From Streptomyces sp. NRRL WC-3742 (lineage in GTDB: Bacteria; Actinomycetota; Actinomycetes; Streptomycetales; Streptomycetaceae), in contig NZ_JOCF01000014.1 in NCBI RefSeq assembly GCF_000720635.1, forward strand, positions 1 to 64,000: a stretch of DNA of 64,000 nt. Reading direction: 5' to 3'. Position numbers and translations under genes: made by a program. The notes under the pieces were generated by a model, which did no database searches, was not told the DNA's origin, and saw nothing but the letters and a program-made list of their open reading frames with translations. The stretch's first letter is position 1, and every line of letters starts with the position of its first letter. This document shows, in pieces, positions 24,951 to 35,124 of the stretch.

Positions 24951-26418
24951 CGGTGAGGGCGAGCCGGTTGATGGCGGCCAGCGGGATCGGCAGCCAGCCG
25001 GGCCGGTGCCGGGCCTCGTACACGACCTCGTAGACGGCCTTGTCGATCTCCAGCGCCCGCATCAGCTCCGGCGAGGCCGCCGGGTTGGCGCCGCCCCCGG
25101 CGGTGTAGCCGGCGCAGAAGGCGGTGCGGTTGCGCTGCGCCCAGGCGGCGGCGAGGTGGGCCAGCTCCGGGTCGGGCGGCCCGCCGGCGAGCAGGTGGGC
25201 GGCGGCGTAGTCGAAGGAGCGGAGCATCGCGGCGACGTCGCGCAGCGCGGGCTGCGGCTCGCGGCGCTCGTTGACGGACTTGGCGGGCTCGCCCTCGAAG
25301 TCGAGCAGCACCCAGCCGTGCGGGGTGCGCATGGCCTGCCCGAGGTGCAGGTCGCCGTGGATGCGCTGGACGGGCAGGCCGTCCGGGTGGGCGTCGGCGA
25401 GCTGCTGGAAGGCGGTGCGCAGGGCGGCGCGGTAGCGCAGCAGTCCGGGGACGGCGGCGACGGCGCTGTCGAGGCGGTCGGCCATGGCGGTGGCCAGGCG
25501 GCCGGTCTGGGTGCGGTCGAGCCGGGCGACGGGCATGGAGCGGGAGAGCACCCGGTGGACCTCGGCGGTGGCCCGGCCGAGCCGGTGGGCCTCGATGGCG
25601 AAGTTGCCGGGGGAGCGGTCGCCCTTGAGCCGGCCGACCTGGTCCAGGGCGAGCTCCCAGCCGTCCTCGGCGTCGGGCAGGTAGCGCTGCAGCAGGCCCA
25701 GGGTGGCGGGCTCGGCGCGCTCCATCCGGCTCTCGAACCAGGCGGCGACGCGGGGGATGCGCGTGGAGCCGGCCCGGGAGAGGGCGAGGGAGAGTTCGAG
25801 GTCGGGGTTGGTGCCGGGGTGGATGCGGCGGAACAGTTTGAGGATGTACGAGGTGCCGTAGATGACGGAGCTGTTGGACTGCTCGGCGGTGGAGGCGCGG
25901 CCGGGCAGGTTGGTGGGGAGCCCGGAGCCGGGGGTGCGGCGGAAGGAGAGGGCGCCGAACCGGTCGCCGGTGGCGAGGTGCTCGAGCAGCCGCCCGGTGA
26001 GCTCGGGGTCGTGGACGGCGTCGTAGAGCGCGGCCCCGTCGTACTGGCCCTGGCTGAGGCGGCCGAGCACGGCGGCCGGCTCGACGCCCGCGGGCCCCTG
26101 GGAGCGGATGCCGAGCAGGAGTTGGTAGACGTCGCCGTGGGGCAGGCCCGCGGTGGTGGCGTGCTCGACGCGCAGCAGCAGGTGGAGCAGGGCCGGGTCG
26201 CCGACCTGCAGCGGGGTGCCGACGACGGGGGTCAGGCCGGTGATCGGCCGGCCCTTGCCGGCGTACCAGCGCTGGGTGGGGAGCCACTGCGCGATCAGCG
26301 GCAGGGCCGCCTGGACGAGCTCGCTCACCCCCAGGGCGGTTCTGCGGGCCCCGGAGCCCCGCGCGCCCGCCGGCGCGTCGTGTTGAACGTTGGCTTGAGA
26401 ACGGGAGGTTTCGGACAT
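24946..26418 (-). CDS. mak: maltokinase
   Basis: A 490-residue maltokinase (Pep2/Mak), which uses ATP to make maltose-1-phosphate for GlgE. The N-terminal lid carries PLIAQWLPTQRWYAGKGRPI, typical of actinobacterial Mak. The kinase core has IHGDLHLGQAMRTPHGWVLLDFEGEPA, containing the catalytic HGD and the metal-binding DFEG. ATG at 26418 has AAAGGGAG upstream. In mycobacteria Mak forms a complex with TreS, and here mak is directly downstream of treS, but a hairpin between them suggests partly separate expression. Confidence 0.95.
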   Translation of the reverse strand: MSETSRSQANVQHDAPAGARGSGARRTALGVSELVQAALPLIAQWLPTQRWYAGKGRPITGLTPVVGTPLQVGDPALLHLLLRVEHATTAGLPHGDVYQLLLGIRSQGPAGVEPAAVLGRLSQGQYDGAALYDAVHDPELTGRLLEHLATGDRFGALSFRRTPGSGLPTNLPGRASTAEQSNSSVIYGTSYILKLFRRIHPGTNPDLELSLALSRAGSTRIPRVAAWFESRMERAEPATLGLLQRYLPDAEDGWELALDQVGRLKGDRSPGNFAIEAHRLGRATAEVHRVLSRSMPVARLDRTQTGRLATAMADRLDSAVAAVPGLLRYRAALRTAFQQLADAHPDGLPVQRIHGDLHLGQAMRTPHGWVLLDFEGEPAKSVNERREPQPALRDVAAMLRSFDYAAAHLLAGGPPDPELAHLAAAWAQRNRTAFCAGYTAGGGANPAASPELMRALEIDKAVYEVVYEARHRPGWLPIPLAAINRLALTV

Positions 26419-26587
26419 GACTCCCTTTCCCCGGAAGCGCGCGGGCGGCCCGACGGTCGTTGCCGGGTCTGGCAGTCTTCCGGATTTCGGCGGCGCGGCG
26501 GTGGCGGCACGCGAGCTCGGCTCGGGTGTCACGCCTTCGTGTGGGTGGCCGTTGGGCTGTTCTCCGTACGCGGTGGTGCAGAGAACT

Positions 26588-26619
26588 CCGGGGGCGCGGG
26601 GTTCAACTCGCGCCCCCGG
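26588..26619 (-). terminator. treS-mak intergenic hairpin
   Basis: CCGGGGGCGCG (26588-26598) pairs perfectly with CGCGCCCCCGG (26609-26619). It lies 42 bp after the treS stop and may attenuate transcription into mak. Confidence 0.75.
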
Positions 26620-26660
26620 AGGGTCTGGTGGTGCTTCCCGGCCCTCGGCGCGGTGGATCG

Positions 26661-28385
26661 TTACTTCGGGCGCCCGGTGCCGCTGGGGCGCGGGGGCTGC
26701 CGGAGCTGGAACCAGTAGAAGCCGTGGCCGGCGAGGGTGAGCAGGTAGGGCCACTCGCCGATCGACGGGAAGCGCACCCCGCCGATCAGCTCGACCGGGT
26801 ACCGTCCGCCGTACCGCCGCAGGTCCAGCTCGGTCGGCTGCGCGAACCGCGAGAAGTTGTTCACGCACATGACCAGGTCCCCCTCGTGCTCGCGCACGAA
26901 GGCCAGGACGGCGGGGTTGCTGGACGGCAGCTCGGTGTAGGTGCCCAGGCCGAACGCCGGGTTGAGCTTTCGGATCTCGATCATGCGACGCGTCCAGTGC
27001 AGCAGTGAACTCGAACTGCTCTGCTGCGCCTCGACGTTGGTCACCTGGTAGCCGTACACCGGGTCCATGATGGGCGGCAGACTGAGCCTGCCCGGGTCGG
27101 CGGAGGAGAAACCCGCGTTGCGGTCCGGGGTCCACTGCATCGGCGTGCGCACGCCGTCCCGGTCGCCGAGCCAGATGTTGTCGCCCATGCCGATCTCGTC
27201 CCCGTAGTAGAGCACCGGGGAGCCGGGCAGGGAGAGCAGCAGGGCGGTGAAGAGCTCGATCTGGTTGCGGTCGTTCTCCAGCAGCGGGGCGAGCCGGCGG
27301 CGGATGCCCACGTTGGCGCGCATCCGGGGGTCCTTGGCGTACTCCGCGTACATGTAGTCGCGCTCCTCGTCGGTGACCATCTCCAGGGTCAGCTCGTCGT
27401 GGTTGCGCAGGAAGATGCCCCACTGGCAGCCGCCCGGGATCGCCGGGGTCTTGGCGAGGATCTCCGAGACGGGGTAGCGGGACTCGCGCCGCACGGCCAT
27501 GAAGATCCGCGGCATCACCGGGAAGTGGAAGGCCATGTGGCACTCGTCGCCGCCGGCGGTGAAGTCGCCGAAGTAGTCGACGACGTCCTCGGGCCACTGG
27601 TTGGCCTCGGCGAGGAGCACGGTGTCCGGGTAGTCGGCGTCGATCTCCTTGCGGACCCGCTTGAGGAACTCGTGGGTCTCCGGCAGGTTCTCGCAGTTGG
27701 TGCCCTCGCGGGCGAACAGGTACGGCACCGCGTCGAGCCGGAAGCCGTCGATGCCGAGGTCCAGCCAGAACCTCAGGCCGGCGATCATCTCGTCCTGGAC
27801 CCGGGGGTTGTCGTAGTTGAGGTCCGGCTGGTGCGAGAAGAAGCGGTGCCAGTAGTACTGCTTACGGACGGGGTCGTACGTCCAGTTGGAGGTCTCGGTG
27901 TCGACGAAGATGATCCGGGCGTCGGGGTACTGCTTGTCGTCGTCGGCCCACATGTAGAAGTCGCCGTAGGGCCCGTCCGGGTCGGAGCGGGACGCCTGGA
28001 ACCACGGGTGCTGGTCGCTGGTGTGGTTCATGACGAAGTCGATGATGACGCGCATGCCGCGGGCGTGGGCGGCGTCGACGAACTCCATGAAGTCGGCGAG
28101 GTCGCCGAACTCGGGCAGCACCGACTTGTAGTCGGCCACGTCGTACCCGCCGTCGCGCAGGGGTGAGGCGAAGAAGGGCGGGAGCCAGAGGCAGTCGACA
28201 CCGAGCCACTGCAGGTAGTCGAGTTTGGTCGTGAGCCCCTTGAGGTCCCCGACACCGTCGCCGTTGCTGTCCTGGAAGGACCGCACCAGCACCTCGTAGA
28301 AGACCGCGCGCTTGAACCAATCCGGGTCCAGGTTCTTCGTCGAGGTCTCCGGGAAGGTGTCGGGGACGGGCTCGTTCACTGTCAC
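26661..28385 (-). CDS. treS: trehalose synthase (maltose alpha-D-glucosyltransferase)
   Basis: A 574-residue GH13 enzyme interconverting trehalose and maltose. Motifs: [25 protein letters not shown] at the N-terminus, [29 protein letters not shown] (nucleophile), [13 protein letters not shown] (acid/base) and [12 protein letters not shown]. The length matches free-standing TreS rather than a TreS-Mak fusion. GTG at 28385 overlaps the glgE stop as GTGA, so it is co-translated with glgE. It supplies maltose for Mak. Confidence 0.97.
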   Translation of the reverse strand: MTVNEPVPDTFPETSTKNLDPDWFKRAVFYEVLVRSFQDSNGDGVGDLKGLTTKLDYLQWLGVDCLWLPPFFASPLRDGGYDVADYKSVLPEFGDLADFMEFVDAAHARGMRVIIDFVMNHTSDQHPWFQASRSDPDGPYGDFYMWADDDKQYPDARIIFVDTETSNWTYDPVRKQYYWHRFFSHQPDLNYDNPRVQDEMIAGLRFWLDLGIDGFRLDAVPYLFAREGTNCENLPETHEFLKRVRKEIDADYPDTVLLAEANQWPEDVVDYFGDFTAGGDECHMAFHFPVMPRIFMAVRRESRYPVSEILAKTPAIPGGCQWGIFLRNHDELTLEMVTDEERDYMYAEYAKDPRMRANVGIRRRLAPLLENDRNQIELFTALLLSLPGSPVLYYGDEIGMGDNIWLGDRDGVRTPMQWTPDRNAGFSSADPGRLSLPPIMDPVYGYQVTNVEAQQSSSSSLLHWTRRMIEIRKLNPAFGLGTYTELPSSNPAVLAFVREHEGDLVMCVNNFSRFAQPTELDLRRYGGRYPVELIGGVRFPSIGEWPYLLTLAGHGFYWFQLRQPPRPSGTGRPK

Positions 28386-30742
28386 GCTGGGTTCCTCCGA
28401 ACCGTGAGGAGGTGAGCCGGCTCGGCTGAGGGATCGAGCCGGACGTAGTTGTGCCGGCCCCAGGTGTACGCGGCGCCGGTCAGCTCGTCGTGCACCAGGT
28501 GGGGGCCGTCGCCGTCCAGCGTGACGGTGGCCTCCTGCGCGTGGTGCGGGTCGAGGTTGACCACGGTGATGACCTGGTCGGTGAGGCCGTCCTCGGTGGT
28601 CGCGGTCTTGGAGTAGGCGATCACCCGGTCGTTGTCGGTGGCGAGGAAGCGCAGGTCGCGCAGCTGCTGGAGGGCGGGGTGGCGCCGGCGCAGCCGGTTG
28701 AGCACGGTCAGCAGCGGGGCCAGGGTGTCGGTGCGGTTCCAGTCGCGCGGGCGCAGCTCGTACTTCTCCGAGTGCAGGTACTCCTCGGAGCCGGGGTGGG
28801 CCGGCTCGTTCTCGTACAGCTCGAACCCGGCGTAGACGCCGTAGCTGGGGGAGAGGGTGGCGGCGAGCACGGCGCGGATCGCGAAGGCGGCGCGGCCTCC
28901 GTGCTGGAGGTAGGCGTGCAGGATGTCGGGGGTGTTGGCGAAGAAGTTGGGCCGCATGTAGGCGGCGGCGTCACCGGTGAGTTCGGTGAGGTACTCGGTG
29001 AGTTCGGTTTTGTCGTTGCGCCAGGTGAAGTACGTGTACGACTGGTGGAATCCGATCTTCCCGAGGGTGTGCATCATCGCGGGGCGGGTGAACGCCTCCG
29101 CGAGGAACACCACGTCCGGGTCGGTGCGGGCGATGTCGGCGAGGACCTTCTCCCAGAACACCACCGGTTTGGTGTGGGGGTTGTCGACGCGGAAGATCCG
29201 TACGCCGTGGGACATCCAGAAGCGCAGGAGGCGGAGGGTTTCCTTGACGATTCCGTCCATGTCCTGATCGAAGTTGATCGGATAGATGTCCTGGTACTTC
29301 TTCGGCGGGTTCTCGGCGTACGCGATGGTGCCGTCCGCGCGGTGGCTGAACCATTCCGGGTGCTTGTTGACCCACGGGTGGTCGGGGGAGCACTGGAGGG
29401 CGAAGTCCAGCGCCACCTCCAGGTGCAGGGCCTGCGCCTCGGCGACGAAGTGGTCGAAGTCCTCGATGGTGCCCAGGTCCGGGTGGACGGCGTCGTGGCC
29501 GCCCTCGGGGGAGCCGATCGCCCAGGGCGAGCCGACGTCGTGCGGACCGGCCGTCAGGGTGTTGTCCGGGCCCTTGCGGAAGGCTCGGCCGATCGGGTGG
29601 ACGGGCGGCAGGTAGACCACGTCGAAGCCCATCGCGGCGACGGCCGGCAGCCGCTCGGCGGCGGTGCGCAGGGTGCCCGAGCGCGGGGGCTCCACGCCCG
29701 TCGGGTCCACCACGGCGCCCTCGGAGCGGGGGAAGAACTCGTACCAGGAGCCGAACAGCGCGCGCTCGCGGTCCACCTGCAGCGGCAGCGGGCGGGAAGC
29801 GCTGAGCAGCTCCCGCAGCGGGTAGCGGGCCAGCAGCTCCAGCACCTCGGGGGCGAGGGCGGCGGCCAGCCGGGACAGCGGCGGCAGGCCGGGGTCGCGC
29901 AGGGAGTCGGCGGCGGCCAGCACGTGCGCGCGCCCCTCCTTCTTCGGCACCCCGGCGGCGGCGCGCTCCAGCAGCCGGGCGCCCTCCTCCAGGACGAGCG
30001 CGGTGTCGATCCCGGCGGGCAGCTTGATCGCGGCGGCCTTGCGCCAGGTGGCGACCGGGTCGCTCCACGCCTCCACCAGGTACGACCAGCGGCCGGGGGC
30101 GCCCGGGGTGACGTACGCGCCCCAGCGGTCGGTGCCCTCGGCGAGCTCGCGCATCGGCGTCCACGGGCCGCTGCGGCCGCGCGGGTCGCGCAGCACCACG
30201 TTGGCGTTGACGGCGTCGTGGCCCTCGCGGAAGACGGTCGCGGTGACCGGGAAGGACTCGCCGACGACCGCCTTGGCCGGGCGGCGGCCGGCGTCGACGA
30301 GGGGGCTGACGTCCAGGACGGGGATGCGGCCGATCACGGTGTCGCTCTCTGTCGTCTTGCGGGCGGCGGTCTTGCGAGCGGGGGTCTTACGGTCAGGAGC
30401 CTTACGGTCAGGAGCCTTACGGGCCGGTGCCTTGCCGCTGGGCGTTCCGCCGGGTGTGCCGGCGGGCGTTGCGGCGGCGGGCGCGGGCTTCGCGGCGGTG
30501 GTCGCGGTGGCGGCGGTGCGGCGCGTGGTGGTGGCGCGCCGGCGGGGTGTCGCCGTCCGGCCCTCCTCGGCCCCGGGGTGTCGGGCCTCGGCCTGTTCCT
30601 CGTGGACGGCACCGGCGGCCCGGGGGGCCGGCATCGCCGTGTCCGTCCGAGGGTCAGAATCCGTCCGTACGGCGGATTCCGCGACCGGTGCGCCGAGGGT
30701 TTCGGCCACCGGTGTGGACTGGTCCCGCGTGTCGCCGTGCAT
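28382..30742 (-). CDS. glgE: alpha-1,4-glucan:maltose-1-phosphate maltosyltransferase with basic N-terminal extension
   Basis: A 786-residue GH13_3 enzyme that extends alpha-1,4-glucans from maltose-1-phosphate. The conserved part starts near residue 136 ([28 protein letters not shown]) and contains the N and S domains, [32 protein letters not shown] (nucleophile), [11 protein letters not shown] (acid/base) and [11 protein letters not shown]. Residues 1-135 are unusual: Ala/Thr/Pro/Arg/Lys-rich with short repeats ([15 protein letters not shown]), absent from typical GlgE of about 660-690 residues. ATG at 30742 has an AGGAG at good spacing, so the extension is probably translated. It is the first gene of the operon. 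Confidence 0.95.
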   Translation of the reverse strand: MHGDTRDQSTPVAETLGAPVAESAVRTDSDPRTDTAMPAPRAAGAVHEEQAEARHPGAEEGRTATPRRRATTTRRTAATATTAAKPAPAAATPAGTPGGTPSGKAPARKAPDRKAPDRKTPARKTAARKTTESDTVIGRIPVLDVSPLVDAGRRPAKAVVGESFPVTATVFREGHDAVNANVVLRDPRGRSGPWTPMRELAEGTDRWGAYVTPGAPGRWSYLVEAWSDPVATWRKAAAIKLPAGIDTALVLEEGARLLERAAAGVPKKEGRAHVLAAADSLRDPGLPPLSRLAAALAPEVLELLARYPLRELLSASRPLPLQVDRERALFGSWYEFFPRSEGAVVDPTGVEPPRSGTLRTAAERLPAVAAMGFDVVYLPPVHPIGRAFRKGPDNTLTAGPHDVGSPWAIGSPEGGHDAVHPDLGTIEDFDHFVAEAQALHLEVALDFALQCSPDHPWVNKHPEWFSHRADGTIAYAENPPKKYQDIYPINFDQDMDGIVKETLRLLRFWMSHGVRIFRVDNPHTKPVVFWEKVLADIARTDPDVVFLAEAFTRPAMMHTLGKIGFHQSYTYFTWRNDKTELTEYLTELTGDAAAYMRPNFFANTPDILHAYLQHGGRAAFAIRAVLAATLSPSYGVYAGFELYENEPAHPGSEEYLHSEKYELRPRDWNRTDTLAPLLTVLNRLRRRHPALQQLRDLRFLATDNDRVIAYSKTATTEDGLTDQVITVVNLDPHHAQEATVTLDGDGPHLVHDELTGAAYTWGRHNYVRLDPSAEPAHLLTVRRNPA

Positions 30743-31386
30743 GCCAAGCTCCTGCCCGAGATCGGCGGCAGCTCCCGCGGCCCGCGGGCAGGGGGAGTAC
30801 CGGGAGGACTGCGTGGGTGGGGGTGGGCGCGCGACCGGAACCCTGTCCGTGCCGCTCGCCCCGGCAACCTGCCCGGCGCCCGTCGAGCCGGTGGCGGGGA
30901 GCCCCGGCAGCCGCGCGCGTCCCGGCGCGCGGCTGCCGCGACGCGCCCCCGGGCGGTCCGGTCCACCCGTGAACGAGCGGCCCGGGCGAGAGGACACGCG
31001 GCGGTGCGCGGCGCACGCCGAATGGGCTAAGGAGGAAGGGGAAGGGCCGACACGAAAAGGGTTCGGACGTGCTGCCGAAGGGGGCGTCACCCGTCGCCGT
31101 AGTCCCCACGACATCTAACGACTCCGGCCCATCCTCGCACCGGGGAGAGGATTTTTGCAGCGGTACGACAGTAGTTTCGGGCGCGGCCGTGATCCCAGGA
31201 GACTTCGGAAATGGATCTGTTCCACGGAGTTCACATACGAGGTGGTGTGAACCCCCGAAATGTGCGCCCCGCGCGCCCCCCGTGCAGACGGATGCGCCGA
31301 ATGCGATCTCATCAATAGGCCGAACGGATGCCCAATAGCCCACTTGACGCACTGTCATGACGGCCGTCGGGGCTACGCTTCACGCC
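30743..31386. promoter_or_regulatory. glgE-glgP divergent control region
   Basis: This 644-bp region holds no convincing gene and separates the divergent glgE and glgP. It contains an inverted repeat, GTTCACA (31229-31235) and TGTGAAC (31246-31252), with a 10-bp spacer, a plausible dimer-binding site. A TACGCT box at 31374-31379 lies only 7 bases before the glgP GTG, which would allow a leaderless glgP transcript. The part next to glgE remains open in the glgE frame but lacks a supported upstream start. Confidence 0.5.
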
Positions 31387-34068
31387 GTGAAGGCAATCCG
31401 CAGATTCACCGTCCGCACCGTCCTGCCCGAACAACTCCAGCCGTTGCACGAGCTGGCCCTCAATCTGCGCTGGTCCTGGCACCCCGAGACCAGGGACCTC
31501 TTCCGGTCCGTGGACCCGGAGGTCTGGGCGGCGACCGGTGAGGACCCGGTGCGGCTGCTCGGAGAGGTCCCGGCCGCCAGGCTCGCCGCCCTCGCCACCG
31601 ACCGGCGCTTCCTGCGCAGACTCGGCGACCTCGCCGACGACCTGCACGAGTACCTGACCGGCCCGCGCTGGTACCAGGCGCAGCAGGGCGGCGAGCCCGC
31701 CCCGCCGCCCGCCGCCATCGCCTACTTCTCCCCCGAGTACGGCATCGCCGCCGCGCTGCCCCAGTACTCCGGTGGGCTCGGCATCCTGGCCGGCGACCAC
31801 CTCAAGGCCGCCAGCGACCTCGGCGTGCCGATCATCGGCGTCGGCCTGTTCTACCGGCACGGCTACTTCCGGCAGTCCCTGGACCGCGACGGCTGGCAGC
31901 AGGAGCGCTACCCGCTGCTCGACCCGGACGAGCTCGCCGTCAGCCTCCTGCGCGAGGCGGACGGCTCCCCCGCCCGGGTGGACCTCGCCCTGCCCGGCGG
32001 CCGCACCCTGGCCGCCCGGATCTGGAAGGCCCAGGTCGGGCGCGTCCCCCTGCTGCTCCTCGACTCCGACACCGAGGAGAACTCGCCCGCCGAACGCGAC
32101 GTCACCGACCGGCTCTACGGCGGCGGCAGCGAGCACCGCCTGCTCCAGGAGATACTGCTCGGCATCGGCGGCGTCCGGGCCGTGCGCGCGTACTGCCGCC
32201 TCACCGGGCACCCCGCGCCCGAGGTCTTCCACACCAACGAGGGCCACGCCGGCTTCCTCGGCGTCGAGCGCATCCGCGAGCTGGTCGCCGACCGGGCCGC
32301 GGGCGGTGACACCCAAGGGCTCGACTTCGCCGCCGCCCTGGAGTCCGTCCGGGCGGGCACCCTGTTCACCACCCACACGCCCGTCCCCGCCGGCATCGAC
32401 CGCTTCGACCGCGAGCTGGTCGCCCGTCACTTCGGCGGCGAGACCGCCCTGCCCGGCGTCCCCGTCGAGCAGGTGCTCGCCCTCGGCGCCGAGACCTGGC
32501 CCGGCGGCGACCCCGAGCTGTTCAACATGGCCGCCATGGGCCTGCGCCTGGCCCAGCGCGCCAACGGGGTCTCCACCCTGCACGGCGAGGTCAGCCGGGC
32601 CATGTTCGACGGCCTCTGGCCCGGCTTCGACCCCGCCGAGGTGCCGATCACCTCCGTCACCAACGGCGTGCACGCCGCGACCTGGATCGACCCGGCCGTG
32701 GTGCGCCTGGGCGCCGCCGAGATCGGCGCCGACCGCGCCGAGGAGGCGATGACCACCGGCGAGACCCAGCGCTGGACGGGCCTGGAGCGCATCGGCAACA
32801 CCGAGATCTGGGACCTGCGCCGCAGCCTGCGCGCCCAGCTGGTCGAGGAGGCCCGCCACCGGCTGCGCGCCTCCTGGCGCCAGCGCGGCGCCGGCGAGGC
32901 CGAGCTCGGCTGGATCTCCTCCGTGCTCGACCCCGACGTGCTCACCATCGGCTTCGCCCGCCGCGTGCCCTCGTACAAGCGGCTCACCCTGATGCTGCGC
33001 GACGCCGACCGGCTGCGCGCCCTGCTGCTCCACCCGACCAGGCCCGTCCAGATCGTCGTCGCCGGCAAGGCCCACCCGGCCGACGACGGCGGCAAGCGGC
33101 TGATCCAGCAGATGGTCGCCTTCGCCGACGACCCGACCGTGCGCCACCGGATCGTCTTCCTGCCCGACTACGACATGGCGATGGCCCGGCACCTCTACCC
33201 GGGCTGCGACGTGTGGCTCAACAACCCGCTGCGCCCGCTGGAGGCGTGCGGCACCTCCGGGATGAAGGCGGCGCTCAACGGCTGCCTCAACCTGTCCGTC
33301 CTGGACGGCTGGTGGGACGAGTGGTACGACGGCCAGAACGGCTGGGCGATCCCCACCGCCGACGAGGGCGCCGGCGTCCTCGACCCGGACAGCGGCGAGG
33401 CCGAGCGGCGCGACGACATCGAGGCGGCCGCGCTCTACGACCTGATCGAGGACCAGGTCGCCGCCCGCTTCTACGACCGCGACGGGGACGGGCTGCCGCA
33501 CCGCTGGATCGCCATGGTCCGGCACACCCTGGTCACCCTCGGGCCCAAGGTGCTGGCCGGCCGGATGGTCCGCGAGTACGTCGACCGGCTGTACACCCCG
33601 GGCGCGCTGGCCCAGCGGGAGCTGGCGGCGGGGCGGCACGCCGGGGCGCGCGAGCTGGCGCTGTGGAAGGCCAAGGTGCGCGAAGCCTGGCCGGCCGTGC
33701 GGGTCGAGCACGTCGAGGCGGAGGGGACGGGCGAGGCGCAGGAGCTCGGCGGGGCGCTCGCGCTGCGGGTGCAGGTCGCGCTCGGGGCGCTGGAGCCCGG
33801 GGACGTCGAGGTGCAGGTGGTCTCCGGCCGGGTGGACGAGGGGGACGGCATCTCCGACGCCGCCGTGCTCGCCCTCAAGCCGGTCGGCGGGCCCGACCTC
33901 GACGGGCGGACCCGCTACGAGGGCTCGCTGGAGCTCGACCGGACGGGCCCCTTCGGCTACACCGTCCGGGTGCTGCCCTCCCACCCCCGGCTGGCCTCCC
34001 CGGCCGAGCTCGGGCTCGTCGCCCTTCCGGCCGAGTCGGCCGGGATGGACGCGGGGCTGCTGCGCTGA
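31387..34068 (+). CDS. glgP: alpha-glucan phosphorylase
   Basis: An 893-residue glycogen/maltodextrin phosphorylase releasing glucose-1-phosphate. It has an N-terminal DUF3417 domain (VKAIRRFTVRTVLPEQLQPLHELALNLRWSWHP), then AYFSPEYGIAAALPQYSGGLGILAGDHLKAASDLG, FHTNEGHAGF, and the pyridoxal-phosphate site LEACGTSGMKAALNGCLNLSVLDGWWDE with the PLP lysine in SGMK. GTG at 31387 gives the usual family start; an earlier ATG at 31357 would add ten atypical residues. Divergent from the GlgE operon, it opposes glucan synthesis. Confidence 0.96.
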   Translation: MKAIRRFTVRTVLPEQLQPLHELALNLRWSWHPETRDLFRSVDPEVWAATGEDPVRLLGEVPAARLAALATDRRFLRRLGDLADDLHEYLTGPRWYQAQQGGEPAPPPAAIAYFSPEYGIAAALPQYSGGLGILAGDHLKAASDLGVPIIGVGLFYRHGYFRQSLDRDGWQQERYPLLDPDELAVSLLREADGSPARVDLALPGGRTLAARIWKAQVGRVPLLLLDSDTEENSPAERDVTDRLYGGGSEHRLLQEILLGIGGVRAVRAYCRLTGHPAPEVFHTNEGHAGFLGVERIRELVADRAAGGDTQGLDFAAALESVRAGTLFTTHTPVPAGIDRFDRELVARHFGGETALPGVPVEQVLALGAETWPGGDPELFNMAAMGLRLAQRANGVSTLHGEVSRAMFDGLWPGFDPAEVPITSVTNGVHAATWIDPAVVRLGAAEIGADRAEEAMTTGETQRWTGLERIGNTEIWDLRRSLRAQLVEEARHRLRASWRQRGAGEAELGWISSVLDPDVLTIGFARRVPSYKRLTLMLRDADRLRALLLHPTRPVQIVVAGKAHPADDGGKRLIQQMVAFADDPTVRHRIVFLPDYDMAMARHLYPGCDVWLNNPLRPLEACGTSGMKAALNGCLNLSVLDGWWDEWYDGQNGWAIPTADEGAGVLDPDSGEAERRDDIEAAALYDLIEDQVAARFYDRDGDGLPHRWIAMVRHTLVTLGPKVLAGRMVREYVDRLYTPGALAQRELAAGRHAGARELALWKAKVREAWPAVRVEHVEAEGTGEAQELGGALALRVQVALGALEPGDVEVQVVSGRVDEGDGISDAAVLALKPVGGPDLDGRTRYEGSLELDRTGPFGYTVRVLPSHPRLASPAELGLVALPAESAGMDAGLLR

Positions 34069-34149
34069 CCTCCTCGCCCGACACGCCGGTTACCACGGAC
34101 GGCAGCCGTCCGGTTGCCCGGCGTGTCGGGCGGCGGGAGCGTGAGGGCC

Positions 34150-35052
34150 ATGATGCGAACCCTGCGCGCGGTCGCCCTCGCCGCGCTGTCCGTCGTCCTC
34201 GTGGCGGGCCCGGCCCAGGCCGCCGCCCGCCCCCTGGCCGCCCCTCCGGCCGAGGCACAGATCTCCGTGGAGCTCTGCCCGCCGGACGCGGTCGTCCCCG
34301 GCGAGACCGGGACGCTGGAGGTGAAGGTCACCAACAACGGCCCGAACGCCACCACCGACGCCACCCTGGTGGTCGTGCACTTCCCGCCGCCCGGGGTCGT
34401 GAAGTCCGCCGACCCGCCCGTGGCGCTCACCTACTTCGGTACCGGCAGCTCCTACTCGGTCCCGGCGGGCCTGGCCCCCGGCGCCGCCTCGGTGGAGAAG
34501 CTGGCGATGTACGTCGCGCCGATCACGCTGCCGGGCGAGACCATCAGCGGCGACGTCAAGGCGTTCTACCCGGGCGACCCGGACCAGTCCGGCCACACCA
34601 CGCCCTACAGCTTCGTCACCGCCGACACCAAGGCGCACATGATGGTCGGCGCCTCCTCCGCCTGGCAGGCCGGGCACCCCGTCCCGCAGCCGGGCGACCT
34701 CACCGGCAAGCCCGGGTCGACCATCAACCTGCCGCTGTGGGTGTACAACGCCGGTCCGTCCTACTCGCGCCACCCGATCGACCTGATGGTCACCGTGCCC
34801 GAGCACACCGCGCTGACCGGCACCCCGCCGTTCGGCTGCACGGCCACCGGGCCGAGGTCGCTGACCTGCCACTTCGGGGAGGGGCCGCGCTTCCAGAACG
34901 CGATCTTCATCGACCCGGCCGTGGAGATCGACCCGGACACCGTCGCGGGGCAGGTCCTGCCCGGCGGGACGCTGGACGTGATGCCCTCGCCCGAGGAGGA
35001 CTGCGGGCCGATGTCCGACTGGCACACCGGCTTCGTGGTGACCGTGGACTGA
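34150..35052 (+). CDS. secreted protein with DUF11/CARDB-like repeats
   Basis: A 300-residue exported protein. The signal peptide is RTLRAVALAALSVVLVAGPAQAA, followed by two beta-sandwich segments of the DUF11/CARDB type: residues around 40-140 (VVPGETGTLEVKVTNNGPNATTD) and 180-270 (GKPGSTINLPLWVYNAGPSYSRHP). Such domains usually mediate adhesion or display on the surface. No LPXTG motif or catalytic site is seen. ATG at 34150 (or 34153) follows GTGAGGGCC. It is a single gene ending before a strong terminator. Confidence 0.75.
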   Translation: MMRTLRAVALAALSVVLVAGPAQAAARPLAAPPAEAQISVELCPPDAVVPGETGTLEVKVTNNGPNATTDATLVVVHFPPPGVVKSADPPVALTYFGTGSSYSVPAGLAPGAASVEKLAMYVAPITLPGETISGDVKAFYPGDPDQSGHTTPYSFVTADTKAHMMVGASSAWQAGHPVPQPGDLTGKPGSTINLPLWVYNAGPSYSRHPIDLMVTVPEHTALTGTPPFGCTATGPRSLTCHFGEGPRFQNAIFIDPAVEIDPDTVAGQVLPGGTLDVMPSPEEDCGPMSDWHTGFVVTVD

Positions 35053-35073
35053 CCCGCTCCGGGAGACGTAAAG

Positions 35074-35109
35074 GCCCGGCCGGGTACGTGACGGCGCACC
35101 CGGCCGGGC
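35074..35109. terminator. convergent terminator hairpin
   Basis: GCCCGGCCGGGT (35074-35085) pairs perfectly with ACCCGGCCGGGC (35098-35109) between a plus-strand gene and the ABC transporter operon converging on it. Confidence 0.85.
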
Positions 35110-35124
35110 ACATCTGTGGCCACG

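Noticed and set aside
20761..26718. A very long open frame on the plus strand (1985 codons) opposite pta, glgB and mak.
   Set aside because: It is antisense to three well-supported enzymes and has Val/Gly/Arg-rich sequence typical of a reverse-strand frame in high-GC DNA.
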